This document shows positions 58,936 to 60,456 of a DNA stretch of 60,456 nucleotides, in pieces (positions within the stretch are counted from its first letter, which is position 1; each line of letters begins with the position of its first letter). The position numbers were made by a program, and so were the translations under genes. This stretch comes from Xenorhabdus lircayensis (GTDB taxonomy: Bacteria; Pseudomonadota; Gammaproteobacteria; Enterobacterales; Enterobacteriaceae): positions 1 to 60,456 of the forward strand of contig NZ_JACOII010000045.1 of the NCBI RefSeq assembly GCF_016306625.1, in the 5' to 3' direction. The notes under the pieces were generated by a model. That model ran no database searches and was not told the origin of the DNA. It saw nothing but the letters and a program-made list of their open reading frames with translations.

Positions 58936-60022
58936 ATTTTAATCTCTTCTATAAAATGAGAAAATGAGTTAATAATATACTGAGATTTAGTGGCGATAAT
59001 TGTATCCATATCATCTTCGGAAAGTGAAATGCGATATCCTGTCTTTTCTATATAATGAAACCAAGCATTGAATAATTCTGCTTCACTAAGTTTTAAAAAC
59101 TCTAATATTTCACTAAAGTTTTCAATATCATCTTTTATTATTTTCTTTAAATAATTTCTTGCATACTTTACTGGGTCAAGTTTTATATATTGATTTGGTT
59201 TTGATTTGTAAAATACCTCTTCTAAGAGCATGAAATCTTTATCATAAATATTTTGATTATTCTGCCATTCTTTATCGCTGTGTTCAATATTGATATAAAT
59301 ATTTTTATGGAGTAAATTCAAACTATGAATTTGTTTTAACAGATCCCATACCATTGGAGATATTGCGACATTATGCCCATCATGCAGCGTTCCATCTTTA
59401 CTACAATGAATACCTGAAAGGTGTAGTTCAATGACTTTTTCCCAAGAAATGAAACCGATTAACAGAGAAGGTTCTATGTTGTTATTTTTACAATCAATAA
59501 TTAAATGAGACAAATCGATGATTGCTTTAGCTTCAGATGAATCTAATATGTGGTTGAAACTTTGCCAATTATTATAAATCTCTTTTGGAGATGATGAATA
59601 AAAATTAGCATTTTCTATCCATATGGATTTTTCTATTTTTTCTTGGGTTTTCTTTATGAATTTAATTGCATTTTTTCTTTTTCTTGAGATGATGTATAGT
59701 GAGATGAAAAACCCAAAACACCTATATTTTCACATCTATCACCACATAAATGAAAACCAAAACTTTTAATCCTGCAATCTTTTTTTATTGGCACTAATTT
59801 TTCTTGAATAAACATATCTTGATGAGAATTACATTCTGTTATTGGTGATCTGGATATATGCAAGGAAAGAGATAAGTCCTTTCTAAAAGGAAAGGGGGTT
59901 GATTTTCCTTGAAAAATTTTATTGTAGGCAAGAAATCCTAGTTCCATTAGGTTTATTTTTTCATTAATTTTCAGAAAATTACTTTCAAATGCAGGATTGA
60001 AACTACAGGCTAAATTTATCAT
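58932..60022 (-). pseudogene. Second MNIO (DUF692-type) with C-terminal extension, frameshifted
   Basis: Frame 1 (60022-59654) starts MINLACSFNPAFESNFLKI and holds LHISRSPITE and FGFHLCGDR. At the A6 run 59676-59671 one extra A would restore the frame into NAIKF..., continuing with WIENANFY, AIIDLSHLIID and ELHLSGIHCSKDGTLHDGHNVAI, the later MNIO iron-ligand motifs. The repaired protein is about 363 residues. The barrel ends near residue 265; the last 95 or so residues are a helical extension (YIKLDPVKYARNYLKKIIKDD...) not seen in usual DUF692 proteins. It lies between the precursor peptide and the MbnB-like gene. An AAGGAG site precedes the ATG. It may modify a second position or act as a partner. 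Confidence 0.75.
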
Positions 60023-60039
60023 TTCCTTATCTCCTTAAT

Positions 60040-60067
60040 CTCCTCTCTGCTATGAAACAGAGAGGAG
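60040..60067 (-). repeat. Hairpin between precursor peptide and MNIO genes
   Basis: CTCCTCTCTG (60040-60049) and CAGAGAGGAG (60058-60067) form a perfect 10-bp stem with an 8-nt loop. It lies 12 bp after the peptide stop and just before the MNIO ribosome site. It is likely an mRNA processing or partial-termination element that raises peptide over enzyme expression. Confidence 0.75.
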
Positions 60068-60079
60068 TTAATATAAATT

Positions 60080-60163
60080 TTATTTATTATAGTTGCCGCA
60101 TGTAATTTCTTTATCTTTATCTTTGACTTTAACGACTATTTTTTTGCATTTTTCATATTTCAT
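60080..60163 (-). CDS. MbnA-like precursor peptide
   Basis: A 27-residue peptide, MKYEKCKKIVVKVKDKDKEI followed by TCGNYNK, with AGGAGA 5 nt before ATG 60163. The leader is Lys-rich with alternating hydrophobic residues (IVVKVK) suited to beta-strand pairing with an MbnC-type partner. The last residues contain one Cys in TCG-N-Y-N-K; a further Cys is at position 6. From memory, MbnA of the Vibrio caribbeanicus/Photorhabdus branch has the same plan (VVVKVKDKE, then TCG...NK). Methanobactins chelate Cu(I) through modified cysteines. With a single core Cys the product may use one oxazolone-thioamide pair plus other ligands. It is the first gene of the operon. Confidence 0.8.
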   Translation of the reverse strand: MKYEKCKKIVVKVKDKDKEITCGNYNK

Positions 60164-60212
60164 TTCTCCTGATTATGTTTTTATGTATTTGAATGTATCG
60201 AACGAAAAAGGC

Positions 60213-60254
60213 ACATTCAATATTGAATGTAATAAATAAAAACAGAATTAACAA
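60213..60254 (-). promoter_or_regulatory. Promoter and palindromic operator of the mbn-like operon
   Basis: On the minus strand TTGTTA (60254-60249) and TACATT (60231-60226) are spaced by 17 bp. An 18-bp perfect palindrome, ACATTCAATATTGAATGT (60213-60230), covers the -10 and start region. A further half-site, TACATTCAA, lies at 60189-60197. This is the layout of a repressor operator. It does not resemble a Fur box; the regulator is unknown. Confidence 0.55.
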
Positions 60255-60290
60255 GAAAAATAAAGTTTTTTAACAAAAAAATAAAATATC

Positions 60291-60333
60291 AAATAAAAAA
60301 CAAAGAGTAAGCATCATATGAATGCTCTTTGTT
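60291..60333 (-). terminator. Terminator upstream of the mbn-like operon
   Basis: AACAAAGAG (60299-60307) and CTCTTTGTT (60325-60333) pair, extended by GCAT and ATGC inside. On the minus strand the stem is followed by TTTTTTATTTG. It ends a transcript arriving from beyond the window and insulates the mbn promoter. The remaining bases up to 60456 show no gene. Confidence 0.8.
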
Positions 60334-60456
60334 AATATATATTATATCAGGGGATGTTCTTATGTTTATATCAATATAAGGAGTTTGATTTCTGCATCCT
60401 AAATTAATCTCTTATGGGTGGTTTTATATCTATTTAACCTGAGATCGGTTTAAGCC

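Overview
The window looks like chromosome from an insect-pathogenic Enterobacterales member of the Xenorhabdus/Photorhabdus group (Morganellaceae). The protein sequences and several gene blocks follow E. coli closely: modF-modE/acrZ/modABC-ybhA-pgl, bioA/bioBFCD, uvrB-ybhK-moa-ybhL, cecR-ybhGFSR/rhlE, dps-rhtA, moeAB and folE-yeiB. The moderate-to-low GC and the scattered short repeats that begin TATACCCAATAG and end GGGGATA fit that group. Genus assignment is inference; no 16S or other marker is present.

Layout. 1-700: the edge of an IS1-type element and a frameshifted MarR gene. 743-4690: pnuC, aroG, gpmA and a CPBP membrane protease. 4966-11873: molybdate uptake and its regulator (modF, modE, acrZ, modABC), with a dead MFS gene inserted between acrZ and modA and a ModE-type operator before modA. 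11995-15605: ybhA, pgl, a glyoxalase remnant, a methyltransferase and a VapA-like secreted-type protein. 15829-20827: the biotin genes bioA and bioBFCD diverging from a BirA operator. 21494-28039: uvrB, ybhK, a Moco riboswitch followed by moaACDE (no moaB), then ybhL. 28564-34373: the CecR-controlled YbhGFSR export system. 34738-42278: rhlE, dusC, a GNAT protein, small membrane proteins, sseA and dinG. 42333-49902: a short PhnA-like protein, a dps gene broken next to an IS110 remnant, rhtA, a LOG protein, GNAT and CynX-like genes, an oxidoreductase and ybiT. 49994-56223: moeBA, a YbfB-type MFS, folE, yeiB and sanA.

The most unusual part is 56404-60456, a strongly AT-rich minus-strand operon. 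It begins with a 27-residue Lys-rich peptide ending ITCGNYNK (60163-60080). Two multinuclear non-heme iron oxidase (DUF692/MNIO) genes follow, then an MbnC-like partner and a MATE exporter. Content and order match methanobactin-type copper-chelator RiPP operons (MbnA, MbnB, MbnC, MbnM). The peptide has a single core cysteine in the TCG...NK context I recall from the Vibrio/Photorhabdus branch. A second, C-terminally extended MNIO sits between peptide and MbnB. In the sequence as given, both MNIO genes and the exporter carry lesions: a frameshift in an A run, an in-frame TGA, and two frameshifts. The system is therefore either decaying or affected by homopolymer errors. An operator-like palindrome overlaps its likely promoter, and a terminator insulates it upstream.

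Functional thread. Molybdate uptake, Moco synthesis (moaACDE, moeBA), the ModE site and the Moco riboswitch form one regulated pathway spread over the window. Gene decay recurs: MarR, MFS, glyoxalase, dps, an MFS fragment and the mbn operon are all damaged, which suggests an ongoing reductive process or uneven sequence quality.
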